IMG/VR virus record: IMGVR_UViG_3300047546_000758
Coordinates: 1-21,129 of that record
DNA from: a virus
Length of the DNA stretch: 21,129 bases
Reading direction: 5' to 3' (one strand)
The stretch's first letter is position 1. Every line of letters starts with the position of its first letter. This document shows positions 1 to 6,707 of this stretch, piece by piece. Under the pieces are notes generated by a model, which worked only from the letters and a program-made list of their open reading frames with translations, was not told where the DNA came from and did not search any database. The translations under genes and the position numbers were made by a program.

Positions 1-567
1 AGACTTTTTACTGCTCCCATTTATTCCTCGTTCCCGATATTCTGGATTATCTTTTATTTTATCTAATACTTGTTTTTGGTATGCATAGCGTACGTCGCCT
101 TGCGCCATTCTTGCAAGGGCATAGGAATCAGCAGCATTATCGTCTGTAAATTCAACGCCCCATGTTTTATATACATTAAGCAGTATTTGACTTTTACTTA
201 CGCCGTTGCCTTTTCCAGCCACATATTTCTTTAAAGTAGTTGGCGGAATAATCAAGGGGTAGATGCCAAAATCATGCAAAGTCATCTTAACCATACCGCC
301 AAGCTCACCTAATTGATAAACGGCACCTTGTCCTGCAAAGGCATATCCTTCCATGGCTACATCTGCAATTTCCTCAAACTCATGTATCCAATTCATAACG
401 TGTGCTTGTATATCTTTAAGGCGGTCTACACCACGAGCATCAGATTTATATACCTCTGTGTAAAATCCATTGTTATTAAGGGCGGTAAAACCAAACCCGC
501 TATACGACTGGTCAATGCCAATCCATACGGGCTCACCCGCTAGCACGCCGTCATAAAAAATTTTCAT
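1..567 (-). CDS. RuvC-like Holliday junction resolvase (3' end beyond window)
   Basis: RNase H-fold endonuclease expected to cut Holliday junctions or other branched DNA during phage recombination and packaging. The frame is open for 189 codons from the ATG at 567 to base 1, so the C-terminus lies outside the window. Acidic positions fit a RuvC-type active site: Asp19 in IGIDQSYSGFGFT (first beta strand), Glu73 in MEGYAFAG, and Asp142/143/147 in DDNAADSYALA near the end; a Lys-rich KKYVAGKGNGVSK segment precedes the last motif, as in many phage RuvC-like proteins. The start overlaps the upstream stop as ATGA, so translation is probably coupled. It ends a cluster of recombination genes (RecA, Hjc-like nuclease, Cas4-like nuclease). 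Family call is from motifs; junction specificity is inferred. Confidence 0.85.
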   Translation of the reverse strand, partial: MKIFYDGVLAGEPVWIGIDQSYSGFGFTALNNNGFYTEVYKSDARGVDRLKDIQAHVMNWIHEFEEIADVAMEGYAFAGQGAVYQLGELGGMVKMTLHDFGIYPLIIPPTTLKKYVAGKGNGVSKSQILLNVYKTWGVEFTDDNAADSYALARMAQGDVRYAYQKQVLDKIKDNPEYRERGINGSSKKS

Positions 568-1034
568 GCTGTAAATGAACCGAAGGCTTGCTTACGTCTC
601 TGTAAATCTGCCTTGACAACCCATGCCTGTTCTCCAACATTTTTTTGCAATGTTTTCAATAGGGAACCGTAAGCAGCATAGTAATCTCTTCTATCTAAAG
701 TTGATTGATAACCAGGCAATACCAATAAATCTGCTTTTATCTTAGTTGCTGTAGTTCCTTTGGCAGCAGCGTGCGTCGCCTCTGCTTCTTGTAACTTTAA
801 TTGTTTATCCAACTCAGTAACTGAAATCTCAGCTACCGTTGTTTGTAACGCTAAGAAATTCCCATATTCAACCAAGATGTTGTACAAATTAATGACTTCT
901 TCATGGCTCATAGCAGTTAAATCACTAGGGACGGTGGGGGTTTCATAGTCAAAAGTTGTAGGTATAAAAATACCTTGCTTGGTTAAGTTAGAAACAACAG
1001 TTTTACTGCTGATATCAAGGTCTAACTCAATCAT
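564..1034 (-). CDS. Hypothetical helical protein in recombination cluster
   Basis: A 156-residue protein I do not recognise. It begins MIELDLDISSKTVVSN; the ATG at 1034 overlaps the TGA of the Cas4-like gene as ATGA, which is why this start is preferred over an in-frame start 27 bases further upstream. Residues about 45-95 look strongly helical and probably coiled coil, with many Glu, Leu, Gln and Ala (for example TELDKQLKLQEAEATHAAAK). The C-terminal third is basic (LQRRKQAFGSFTA). There are no cysteines, no membrane segment and no catalytic motif that I can see. It sits between two nucleases in a tightly coupled set, so an accessory role in recombination or nuclease binding is possible but only inferred from position. 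Confidence 0.75.
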   Translation of the reverse strand: MIELDLDISSKTVVSNLTKQGIFIPTTFDYETPTVPSDLTAMSHEEVINLYNILVEYGNFLALQTTVAEISVTELDKQLKLQEAEATHAAAKGTTATKIKADLLVLPGYQSTLDRRDYYAAYGSLLKTLQKNVGEQAWVVKADLQRRKQAFGSFTA

Positions 1035-1915
1035 TCTGTAAACCCTTTGCATGCACCACATTGCTCAGCGCTATTTACATTACATGATGGCGGTGTGCCG
1101 TTCTTAATGCACTCTAGAATCATGTATACGGCCTCAAACTTTTGCTTGATACCCCAATCATCCTTGCGAATAACAAACTCTTTTTGAGTTTGATTAGCTT
1201 TGTTTTCGTATAAAAACAAAATCTCTTGCGGTGGAGCATATGGAAATGGGTCACGCTCATGGATAATCTCTAATAGCTTTAAATAAATCTGTGCCTGCAT
1301 GATGTGGCTAGTAAAAGGCATTGTTAATTTATCCCAAGCATCCATCCAATCAACGTTTCCATCATCGGTATAAATCATCTCGGGAGCTTCCCATCGGAAA
1401 GTTCCTTCGCCAACTGTTTTAACTTCAAGTAGAAGTGGCTCACCAAAACCAATAAGCCAACCGTCTGCGTGACCGCCAAACTTAAGGTCTTCAATTGCTA
1501 AAGGAACCTCTTTGTATCGTGTTAATGGTCCGTGACCGCGACTGCACTCTGGGTATGGAAGTCCCCATTGACGTTCTTTACAATCTTTATGCCAACATCC
1601 CCACACACCATACAAAACTCCCATTTCACCATAGAAATCTTGGTACCACGCATGTGTTGCATGACCTGTATCAAATACTCGTTGGGTGCTTAAACTTGTT
1701 CTGCCCTTTGTATCTAGGGGCTTATTACCTAATAATTCAAAGTATGTGGCTCTGTAACACCAGCTATCTTTCGACATCTGTGATGGGTGAAATACATCTG
1801 TTCTTCGTGATTCATCTTTAGGTCTAGTAAGGATGTGGCGTTCCATCCGCCCCAACACTCGTGTTTCATACTTTGTTGCATCAAGAAACTTCTTGAAAGT
1901 TGCGGATGAGACCAT
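1031..1915 (-). CDS. Cas4/RecB-like PD-(D/E)XK exonuclease
   Basis: A 294-residue nuclease of the Cas4/RecB group, expected to resect DNA ends to feed RecA-type recombination. The catalytic signature is FGGHADGWLIG followed by LLLEVKTV, giving His149, Asp151, Glu164 and Lys166 in the usual His...Asp...Glu-x-Lys order. Cysteines fit the Cas4 Fe-S pattern: Cys53 (KDSWCYRATYFE) near the N-terminus and Cys278, Cys286 and Cys289 at the C-terminus (CNVNSAEQCGACKGF). A second Cys/His group (Cys107, His109, Cys112, Cys124, His128) may bind zinc. The ATG at 1915 has a good ribosome-binding site (GAGGGG, 7 bases before). It follows the WhiB-like gene by 4 bases. No CRISPR array is present, so this is a phage recombination nuclease rather than an adaptation protein. 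Confidence 0.87.
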   Translation of the reverse strand: MVSSATFKKFLDATKYETRVLGRMERHILTRPKDESRRTDVFHPSQMSKDSWCYRATYFELLGNKPLDTKGRTSLSTQRVFDTGHATHAWYQDFYGEMGVLYGVWGCWHKDCKERQWGLPYPECSRGHGPLTRYKEVPLAIEDLKFGGHADGWLIGFGEPLLLEVKTVGEGTFRWEAPEMIYTDDGNVDWMDAWDKLTMPFTSHIMQAQIYLKLLEIIHERDPFPYAPPQEILFLYENKANQTQKEFVIRKDDWGIKQKFEAVYMILECIKNGTPPSCNVNSAEQCGACKGFTE

Positions 1916-1919
1916 TCGT

Positions 1920-2231
1920 TTACCCCTCTTGTTCTATCCAATCGTAGACCGACATCTTATTACGCTTTGCTTTCCGTTGTAAAGCGTTGCGCTCTCTGTG
2001 ACTTAGACCACCTCTAATGCCATGTTGCTCGTCTAGTTGAAGCGCAGCAATTAGGCACTCTTTACGCACTGGGCACTCTGGTTGCCCATCTTTACCAAAA
2101 CAAATAGCCTTAGCTTGGTCTGCTATCGGCTTATATAACTGTTTGTCTCGTGGGGGAAACCACAAGTCGGTATCCATGCCTTTACATTTTGCATGGTTAT
2201 CCCAATAATCTAGCTCGTCGCCTTTGTACAA
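1920..2231 (-). CDS. WhiB-like Fe-S transcriptional regulator
   Basis: A small WhiB-family protein. Such proteins bind a 4Fe-4S cluster through four cysteines and usually act with the housekeeping sigma factor; phage copies can repress host whiB genes or control phage promoters. Visible features: an early Cys (HAKCKGMDTDLWFPP), then CFGKDGQPECPVRKECLIAA, the family turn GIRGGLSHRER and a basic tail (RNALQRKAKRNK). The second and third cysteines are eight residues apart (CFGKDGQPEC) instead of the usual CxxC, while the final C-x5-C is normal. The start is uncertain: the GTG at 2237 has no Shine-Dalgarno of its own, whereas AGGAG at 2241-2237 lies five bases before the TTG at 2231, so TTG is preferred. 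The family points to an actinobacterial host. Confidence 0.88.
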   Translation of the reverse strand: MYKGDELDYWDNHAKCKGMDTDLWFPPRDKQLYKPIADQAKAICFGKDGQPECPVRKECLIAALQLDEQHGIRGGLSHRERNALQRKAKRNKMSVYDWIEQEG

Positions 2232-2548
2232 GTGCACTCCTGGGGGTGAGTGCAGAGCTCATGAAAATCTGTTTCTAATAAACATACATAGTCTTCGCCG
2301 TTTAGATGAAACCCTAAAACAGGCATACGACTATCCATGATTGCCTCCGTGACAATCTTCTCAAGCACTGCAGCTTTGACAGTGATTTGAGTTTTGCCAG
2401 TCCACTTGTGTTCAATCAACAACTCAGGTGACCTAACATCTCCCTTACGTTGCCAGAAACTTCCGCTCCCCGCGTTGCGCTTCCCACCGAATTTTTTGGC
2501 TAATCGGTCCTCGTGTTTTTTAGATTCTTTTTGGCCTCTAGTCTTCAT
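2210..2548 (-). CDS. Hjc-like PD-(D/E)XK nuclease, probable Holliday junction resolvase
   Basis: A 112-residue protein with the compact layout of archaeal Hjc-type and phage PD-(D/E)XK resolvases: an early acidic residue in KKHEDRLAKKFGGKRN (Glu13), a Gly/Ser-rich turn, KGDVRSPELLIEHKW giving Asp37, Glu46 and Lys48, then a helix and a core beta strand (MPVLGFHLNGEDYVCLLE). The C-terminal tail CTHPQECTCTK has a Cys/His cluster (Cys99, His101, Cys105, Cys107) that may bind a metal. The ATG at 2548 overlaps recA by 11 bases; the frame stays open further into recA, but those residues look like read-through and are not counted. It overlaps the start of the WhiB-like gene. Nuclease fold is likely; substrate is inferred from fold and from the RecA neighbour. 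Confidence 0.8.
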   Translation of the reverse strand: MKTRGQKESKKHEDRLAKKFGGKRNAGSGSFWQRKGDVRSPELLIEHKWTGKTQITVKAAVLEKIVTEAIMDSRMPVLGFHLNGEDYVCLLETDFHELCTHPQECTCTKATS

Positions 2549-3596
2549 CAGAAGTTGATTCTTCGTCAGAAACGGCCACCGAACTAACCTGAACTGCTGC
2601 TCTGACATCCCTATCGAGTTGCTCTTGCAGGTCCAGCTCTTCTCGCAATGCATCAATTGTAGCATCTTCACCCAACCATTTGCGTTCTGCATAGTTGTAG
2701 TAAGCGCCAGTTCTTTTAATTACTTTGTATAACTTAGCTGTTAAAAATAGCTCTTTAATATAATCAATCTCGCCAGCTTGAAACCCTCGGCCAGGAGCAA
2801 AATAAAAGTCAAAAACAGCCAGCTGATTAGGTACAGCAGTTTTGTTTTTAATAATCTTAGCTTTGATGGTTTGCCCAATGATTGGGCTGTCTTTGGCACC
2901 AACCTTTAGATACTCAACCTTATTTAACTCAACTCGAGTAGCAAAGTGATAATTTTTACCTTCACCACCTGGGGTTGTTTTGGGACTTCCGTACATCACC
3001 CCAATTTTGGAGCGGAACTGATTAATCACTAATCCTAAGAAAGGTCGTTCCCCACCAAAAGCACTGCGCTTCGATGAGAACTGAACTTTGCGCCAAAACT
3101 TATTTAAAAGCAGGGCTGTGCGACCTACTTGAAAATCTCCCATCGTTTCGTCATTTTCTTTACCAACGACAAGGGCAGGCAAACTATCAATAACAACACA
3201 ATCCACCGCTTTAGTTTCGACGATGTCGATGACGGCATCTAGGGCCTCCTCTAATACGTTTGTAGTAATAACATGTACTCGACTGGAGTCAACGCCACAC
3301 ATATCTGCGTGTGAAGGCACCCAATCTTCTGCTGCAACCCACACCGTAGTGAACTCTGGGTCACGTTGTTGATTAATGGCAATGGTCTTTAACGCAACGG
3401 CAGTTTTACCGTTACTTTGTTCACCGATAATTTCATGCCACTTGTTTACAGACCAACCCCCACCTAGAGCAAGGTCTAAAGTCAGTGACCCCGAAGGAAA
3501 ACGTCCATATTCAGTAATTTCATTAGCAGTTACAATGGTGTCAGAGCCGAGTTTTTTATTTATCTTTGCAATGGCAGCTTTAAGCGCAGTATTCAT
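2538..3596 (-). CDS. recA: RecA-like recombinase
   Basis: ATP-dependent strand-exchange protein of 352 residues, close to bacterial RecA length. Walker A is GEQSNGKT (about residues 58-65), differing from the usual GPESSGKT. Walker B is CVVIDSLPAL. The DNA-binding loop region is recognisable: INQFRSKIGVMYGSPKTTPGG matches the RecA order of INQ-R-KIGV followed by a TTPGG loop. Residues 300-352 form a helical, acidic C-terminal tail ending SDEESTSDED, like the regulatory tail of RecA. The ATG at 3596 is preferred; an in-frame TTG at 3602 overlaps the upstream TGA and could also serve. No clear Shine-Dalgarno is visible, so translation is probably coupled to the zinc-ribbon gene. It heads the recombination module. 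Confidence 0.95.
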   Translation of the reverse strand: MNTALKAAIAKINKKLGSDTIVTANEITEYGRFPSGSLTLDLALGGGWSVNKWHEIIGEQSNGKTAVALKTIAINQQRDPEFTTVWVAAEDWVPSHADMCGVDSSRVHVITTNVLEEALDAVIDIVETKAVDCVVIDSLPALVVGKENDETMGDFQVGRTALLLNKFWRKVQFSSKRSAFGGERPFLGLVINQFRSKIGVMYGSPKTTPGGEGKNYHFATRVELNKVEYLKVGAKDSPIIGQTIKAKIIKNKTAVPNQLAVFDFYFAPGRGFQAGEIDYIKELFLTAKLYKVIKRTGAYYNYAERKWLGEDATIDALREELDLQEQLDRDVRAAVQVSSVAVSDEESTSDED

Positions 3597-3598
3597 GC

Positions 3599-4156
3599 TC
3601 AAAGACTATCAATACGTCCGACAATTCCCTGTGGATTGAACCCGCCTGTCGGAATTTGTTTTGCTGGGGTTGCTCTTCCACTTTGCCCAGGAGCACTAAA
3701 TCCTCCTGCGCCACTACCTGATTGTTTTGTTGGGTATCCACAATCAAAGCAAACCCAAGCCTCAACGGTTCCATTTTGAGTACCAATCTGCCCGCGCTTC
3801 ATATAATTACCGCTGTCACATTCTGGGCAACGCTCTGAACGTCGAGTACTTGCTGGCGGTTTGGCTACAAAACCTTGTGCCTCCTGAATCTTCATGCCAG
3901 GCATAGCTTGAGGCACCATTGGGTACATCTGTGGTGGGTAAGGATAAGCAGGCTGCTGTGGCATTACTGGAGCTTGAGGCTGTTGAAATTGTGCTGGTGG
4001 ATATGGTGAAGGCACTTGAGGTGGATAAACAGGTTGTTGATATTGAGGTGGATATCCAGGCTGTTGGTAATACTGAGGTGGGTACACAGGCTGTTGTGGT
4101 TGCTGTGGTTGTGGTGGGTTGCCGAATTTACGTGCATACCAATCTGCATTAGTCAT
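3599..4156 (-). CDS. Pro/Gln/Tyr-rich protein with C-terminal zinc ribbon
   Basis: A 185-residue protein of unknown function with two distinct parts. Residues about 13-85 are low complexity, almost only Pro, Gln, Tyr and Val, with repeats of the form YPPQYYQQPG and YPPQYQQPV. Residues about 105-142 form a zinc ribbon: CPEC (Cys110, Cys113), a short hairpin, then CFDC (Cys136, Cys139) followed by GYPT. The tail is Gly/Ser-rich and ends IVGRIDSL. Its start overlaps the upstream stop as ATGA, and its own stop overlaps the recA start. A nucleic-acid-binding ribbon beside RecA suggests a role in recombination or repair, and the low-complexity arm could drive self-association; both are inference. 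Confidence 0.82.
   Translation of the reverse strand: MTNADWYARKFGNPPQPQQPQQPVYPPQYYQQPGYPPQYQQPVYPPQVPSPYPPAQFQQPQAPVMPQQPAYPYPPQMYPMVPQAMPGMKIQEAQGFVAKPPASTRRSERCPECDSGNYMKRGQIGTQNGTVEAWVCFDCGYPTKQSGSGAGGFSAPGQSGRATPAKQIPTGGFNPQGIVGRIDSL
4018..4101 (-). repeat. Short tandem repeats encoding YPPQ units
   Basis: Three adjacent degenerate units, each beginning gaggtggat or gaggtgggt on the plus strand, start at 4018, 4045 and 4075 (27, 30 and about 27 bases). Read on the coding strand they encode the PPQYYQQPGY-type repeats of the Pro/Gln-rich protein. All units are multiples of three, so copy number could change by slippage without breaking the frame. Confidence 0.7.
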
Positions 4157-4671
4157 AGGGGGAAGTTCCTCGTTGCTTCTGATGGTCCTGGTTGGATAAG
4201 GCCAAGATTAAATCCAATTGATAACATAAAAAGACAAGCAGCGTAACCTACTTGGTCGAGAAAAGCCGCGCTTTCCTCTCGAGCTAACTTTATTTGCTCT
4301 AAGTCCTCTGCGCTTATCTCAGGGTGGGTTTCACGTATTGCTTCTTCAAAGCCTTCTTCGTGAATCATGCTAATGATGTAACCATTTATTTCTGCAACAG
4401 CTTGGGCGATTGATTCAAACTCACGGACTCGCTCCATGCGCTCTTTGCTGTCACTTTTTTCCATCTCTTCCCCCTCTTGACTGATTGGAGGAATATCTAG
4501 ATATTTTTGGGCAAATTCTTCAGCTCTTTCAACCTCTAAGTCGTATAAATACCATCTCAATAAAGTTGTCATAGGAAGGTATGCAGAATCTGAGTCACTG
4601 CTGGCAACAAACTCATGCCCAGCAACACCATCGTTGCCTACTCGGTCGTTTAACCAATCTCTAAAACTCAT
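4153..4671 (-). CDS. Hypothetical acidic helical protein downstream of polymerase
   Basis: A 172-residue protein I do not recognise. It begins MSFRDWLNDRVGNDG and overlaps the polymerase stop as ATGA; its own stop overlaps the next gene the same way. Residues about 45-140 are strongly helical and rich in Glu, with EEMEKSDSKERMERVREFE likely to form a coiled coil. A hydrophobic stretch near the C-terminus (VGYAACLFMLSIGFNLGLI, about residues 141-159) could be a membrane segment or a buried helix. The tail is short (QPGPSEATRNFPL). Its place between DNA polymerase and the RecA module suggests a replication or repair accessory, but nothing in the sequence proves that. Confidence 0.75.
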   Translation of the reverse strand: MSFRDWLNDRVGNDGVAGHEFVASSDSDSAYLPMTTLLRWYLYDLEVERAEEFAQKYLDIPPISQEGEEMEKSDSKERMERVREFESIAQAVAEINGYIISMIHEEGFEEAIRETHPEISAEDLEQIKLAREESAAFLDQVGYAACLFMLSIGFNLGLIQPGPSEATRNFPL

Positions 4672-6629
4672 TTAGCCTCACCCCAACGGTCAACTATCTT
4701 GACGTCCGCAATCAAGGGAACATCTAATAGTTTAACGCCTTCCATAGCCTCTCTAATCGCCTCTGCGGTCTGGGTCGCCAGGTGCTCTGGAGTCAGAGTC
4801 ACCAATTCGTCATGAACGGTAAGAATAAGTCTACTCTCTTTTGGAATCATTTGGTGTGCACGCACCATTGCAAGCTTCATAATGTCGGCAGCTGTTCCTT
4901 GGATAACTGTATTAAAGGCCTGGCGGTCAGCGCCCCCCTTTTTAATGCGGTCCCGCGAGTTAATATCGGTGATATATCTGCGCCTACCCATAATGGTCTT
5001 TACAAAACCAACGTTCTCAGCAATGCTGATGACCTTGGATTTATACTTATTAACAGACTTAAAAGCCTTAGCAAAGTCATTAATTAGGTCTCTAGCTTCT
5101 TGAACCTTACAGCCAATGGTCCTTGCTACTTTATCGGGACCAACACCGTATGAAATGGAAAGCACTAAAACTTTTCCCGCAGCTCGGTCAACATTCATTT
5201 TTGTGGCTACTGCCTTGTAGATGTCTTCACCCTTGGTATAAGCCGAAAGCATTGTTTCATCCCTACTGAGTGAAGCAATAATTCGAGGCTCAATTTGTGA
5301 GTAGTCCGCGACTACCAACTTATAATTAGCGGGAGCGACAAATAGATTACGAACAGCGCGTCCATTAGCCGTAGCTGGATTGGGAACGTTCTGTAAGTTT
5401 GGATTCTTAGAACTAAATCGACCAGTTTCCGCCCCGTGCTGGACAAAATCCCCGTGCACTCGGCCTTTAATAAGCAGGCTTTCTTTATCTATCACCTTAG
5501 ACTCACCATTAACCGTTTTTGTGACTTCTCCGCCTAAATAAGGGATTACATAGGTAGTCAATAATTTATTTAAATCTTGATAATCAGTTAAGTGTTGAAT
5601 GATTTCGTGACGTCCAAGCAAACTTTGTAAAGCCTCGGCCGAAGTCGAAAAATCATCCCACTCAAGCTCTTCATATTTTTTGTTTCCTGCGCTGGAAGTT
5701 AATACCTGGGTTTTTAACCCCAAGCCTCCTTCTTTACGAGGTTTATAAAGTAAAGCTTGTTTTTCTTTTACTGAATTGATATTAAAATGACGCCCAGCAG
5801 CACGGTAAATCTCTGCTCTTTTATCTTCAATTTGTTTCTCTAAATCTACTTTTAATTGGGCGAGGGACTCCATATCAATAGGAGCTCCTTCTAATTTCAT
5901 ATGGCATAGCACGTATAAAACGTCCATTTCTAACCGCATAATGCCCATTAAGTTGCGGTCTTCTAAATGCTCTTTAACTTTGGAGTACAAAAGCCATGTG
6001 TATTTAGAGTCAAGACCAGAGTATTTAGCAACCTCATCAAAAGAATGAGCAGCAATATCTTTACCTACACCCTTAACCATGTGGTAATCCAACTCTCGTT
6101 TAAGACAATCATCTAGTCCTAACTTGCCTTTGTAACGAGTGTCATAAATAAAAGAACCTATCAAAGTATCAAAATATGGCTTTGCTACAACTCGATTGTT
6201 GTAATACTTTGCGATAGATGTAATATCAAAAATTATATTGTGACCAATTTTTAACTTGTCACTGAAAAATAAAGGCTCTAACGCCTGAAAAACTTGCTTA
6301 GGAAATAGCTGAACTGGAGGCGCCGTAAACGTCTTTGTAGCTTTCTTCTCGTCCCTTGAATAGTCCGCATCTCGGATTGTAAGTCCTTGAGCTTGTCTTT
6401 TAGCTCCCTGTCCAGTAAGAGGACGAATAAGATTTTCAAAATCGCCATTCGGATGACCCATAGGAATAACGTCAACGCGACCATAAGTAGCAAAGCTAAT
6501 CCATACAACGTTGTTAAGGATTGTGTTGCCTGCATGCTCCCCCATAGTTTCTATGTCGAAGGCAAAAGAATCTTGTTCCATGTAGTAAGCAACCATGTCA
6601 TTTAGTTGCTCAGTGGTTGTAATTATCAT
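4668..6629 (-). CDS. polA: DNA polymerase I (family A) with 3'-5' exonuclease domain
   Basis: Replicative family A polymerase, 653 residues, lacking the 5' nuclease domain of bacterial Pol I, as is usual in phages. The proofreading domain looks intact: Exo I AFDIET (Asp25, Glu27), Exo II IGHNIIFDIT (Asp135), Exo III YSGLD (Tyr203, Asp207). Polymerase motifs: ETGRFSSKNPNLQNVP, motif A ADYSQIEPRI (Asp442), motif B Arg482, Lys486 and Tyr494, and motif C LTVHDELV (His606, Asp607). In motif B the position equivalent to E. coli Phe762 is Leu490 (codon 5162-5160). The ATG at 6629 has the ribosome-binding site AAAGGGG, which is complementary to a segment of the leader hairpin loop. The gene follows the SSB-like gene after 78 bases. 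Confidence 0.96.
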   Translation of the reverse strand: MIITTTEQLNDMVAYYMEQDSFAFDIETMGEHAGNTILNNVVWISFATYGRVDVIPMGHPNGDFENLIRPLTGQGAKRQAQGLTIRDADYSRDEKKATKTFTAPPVQLFPKQVFQALEPLFFSDKLKIGHNIIFDITSIAKYYNNRVVAKPYFDTLIGSFIYDTRYKGKLGLDDCLKRELDYHMVKGVGKDIAAHSFDEVAKYSGLDSKYTWLLYSKVKEHLEDRNLMGIMRLEMDVLYVLCHMKLEGAPIDMESLAQLKVDLEKQIEDKRAEIYRAAGRHFNINSVKEKQALLYKPRKEGGLGLKTQVLTSSAGNKKYEELEWDDFSTSAEALQSLLGRHEIIQHLTDYQDLNKLLTTYVIPYLGGEVTKTVNGESKVIDKESLLIKGRVHGDFVQHGAETGRFSSKNPNLQNVPNPATANGRAVRNLFVAPANYKLVVADYSQIEPRIIASLSRDETMLSAYTKGEDIYKAVATKMNVDRAAGKVLVLSISYGVGPDKVARTIGCKVQEARDLINDFAKAFKSVNKYKSKVISIAENVGFVKTIMGRRRYITDINSRDRIKKGGADRQAFNTVIQGTAADIMKLAMVRAHQMIPKESRLILTVHDELVTLTPEHLATQTAEAIREAMEGVKLLDVPLIADVKIVDRWGEAK

Positions 6630-6631
6630 GC

Positions 6632-6694
6632 TACCCCTTTAAAACTTGAGCGGGGACAAGTTCGGAAAGGGGTAAACGCTGCCCCCGCTCAAGT
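6632..6694 (-). promoter_or_regulatory. Leader hairpin with loop complementary to the polA ribosome-binding site
   Basis: Between the SSB-like stop and polA lies a perfect 12-bp inverted repeat: acttgagcgggg at 6644-6655 and ccccgctcaagt at 6683-6694, with a 27-base loop. Inside the loop, aaaggggta at 6666-6674 is the exact complement of taccccttt at 6632-6640, which on the coding strand is the Shine-Dalgarno region of polA. The mRNA could therefore form the 12-bp stem with the loop pairing to the ribosome-binding site (pseudoknot topology), or switch between stems. On the transcript a short U run (UUUU) follows the stem, so weak attenuation of transcription is another reading. The pairing is seen directly; function is inference. 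Confidence 0.6.
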
Positions 6695-6707
6695 GACCTA
6701 GTGCGTG

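Noticed and set aside
313-543. Plus-strand 76-residue frame inside the RuvC-like gene
   Set aside because: It lies opposite a clear coding frame with an active-site pattern; composition is that of an antisense shadow.
1031-1915. Cas4-like gene as a sign of a CRISPR-Cas locus
   Set aside because: No cas1, cas2 or repeat-spacer array is present; phage Cas4-like exonucleases are common in recombination clusters.
2549-2692. N-terminal extension of the Hjc-like nuclease by 48 residues
   Set aside because: These residues overlap recA in another frame and lack family features; the fold begins just after the ATG at 2548.
3919-4246. Plus-strand frames of 77 and 76 residues over the Pro/Gln-rich gene
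   Set aside because: They are low-complexity read-through (Val/Glu/Gln or Trp/Leu/Arg runs) of the repeat on the opposite strand, have no ribosome-binding site and fit no operon.
6644-6694. Strong rho-independent terminator between SSB and polymerase
   Set aside because: The stem is strong but the loop is long (27 bases) and the U run is only four bases, and polymerase has no other promoter that I can see; partial attenuation remains possible.
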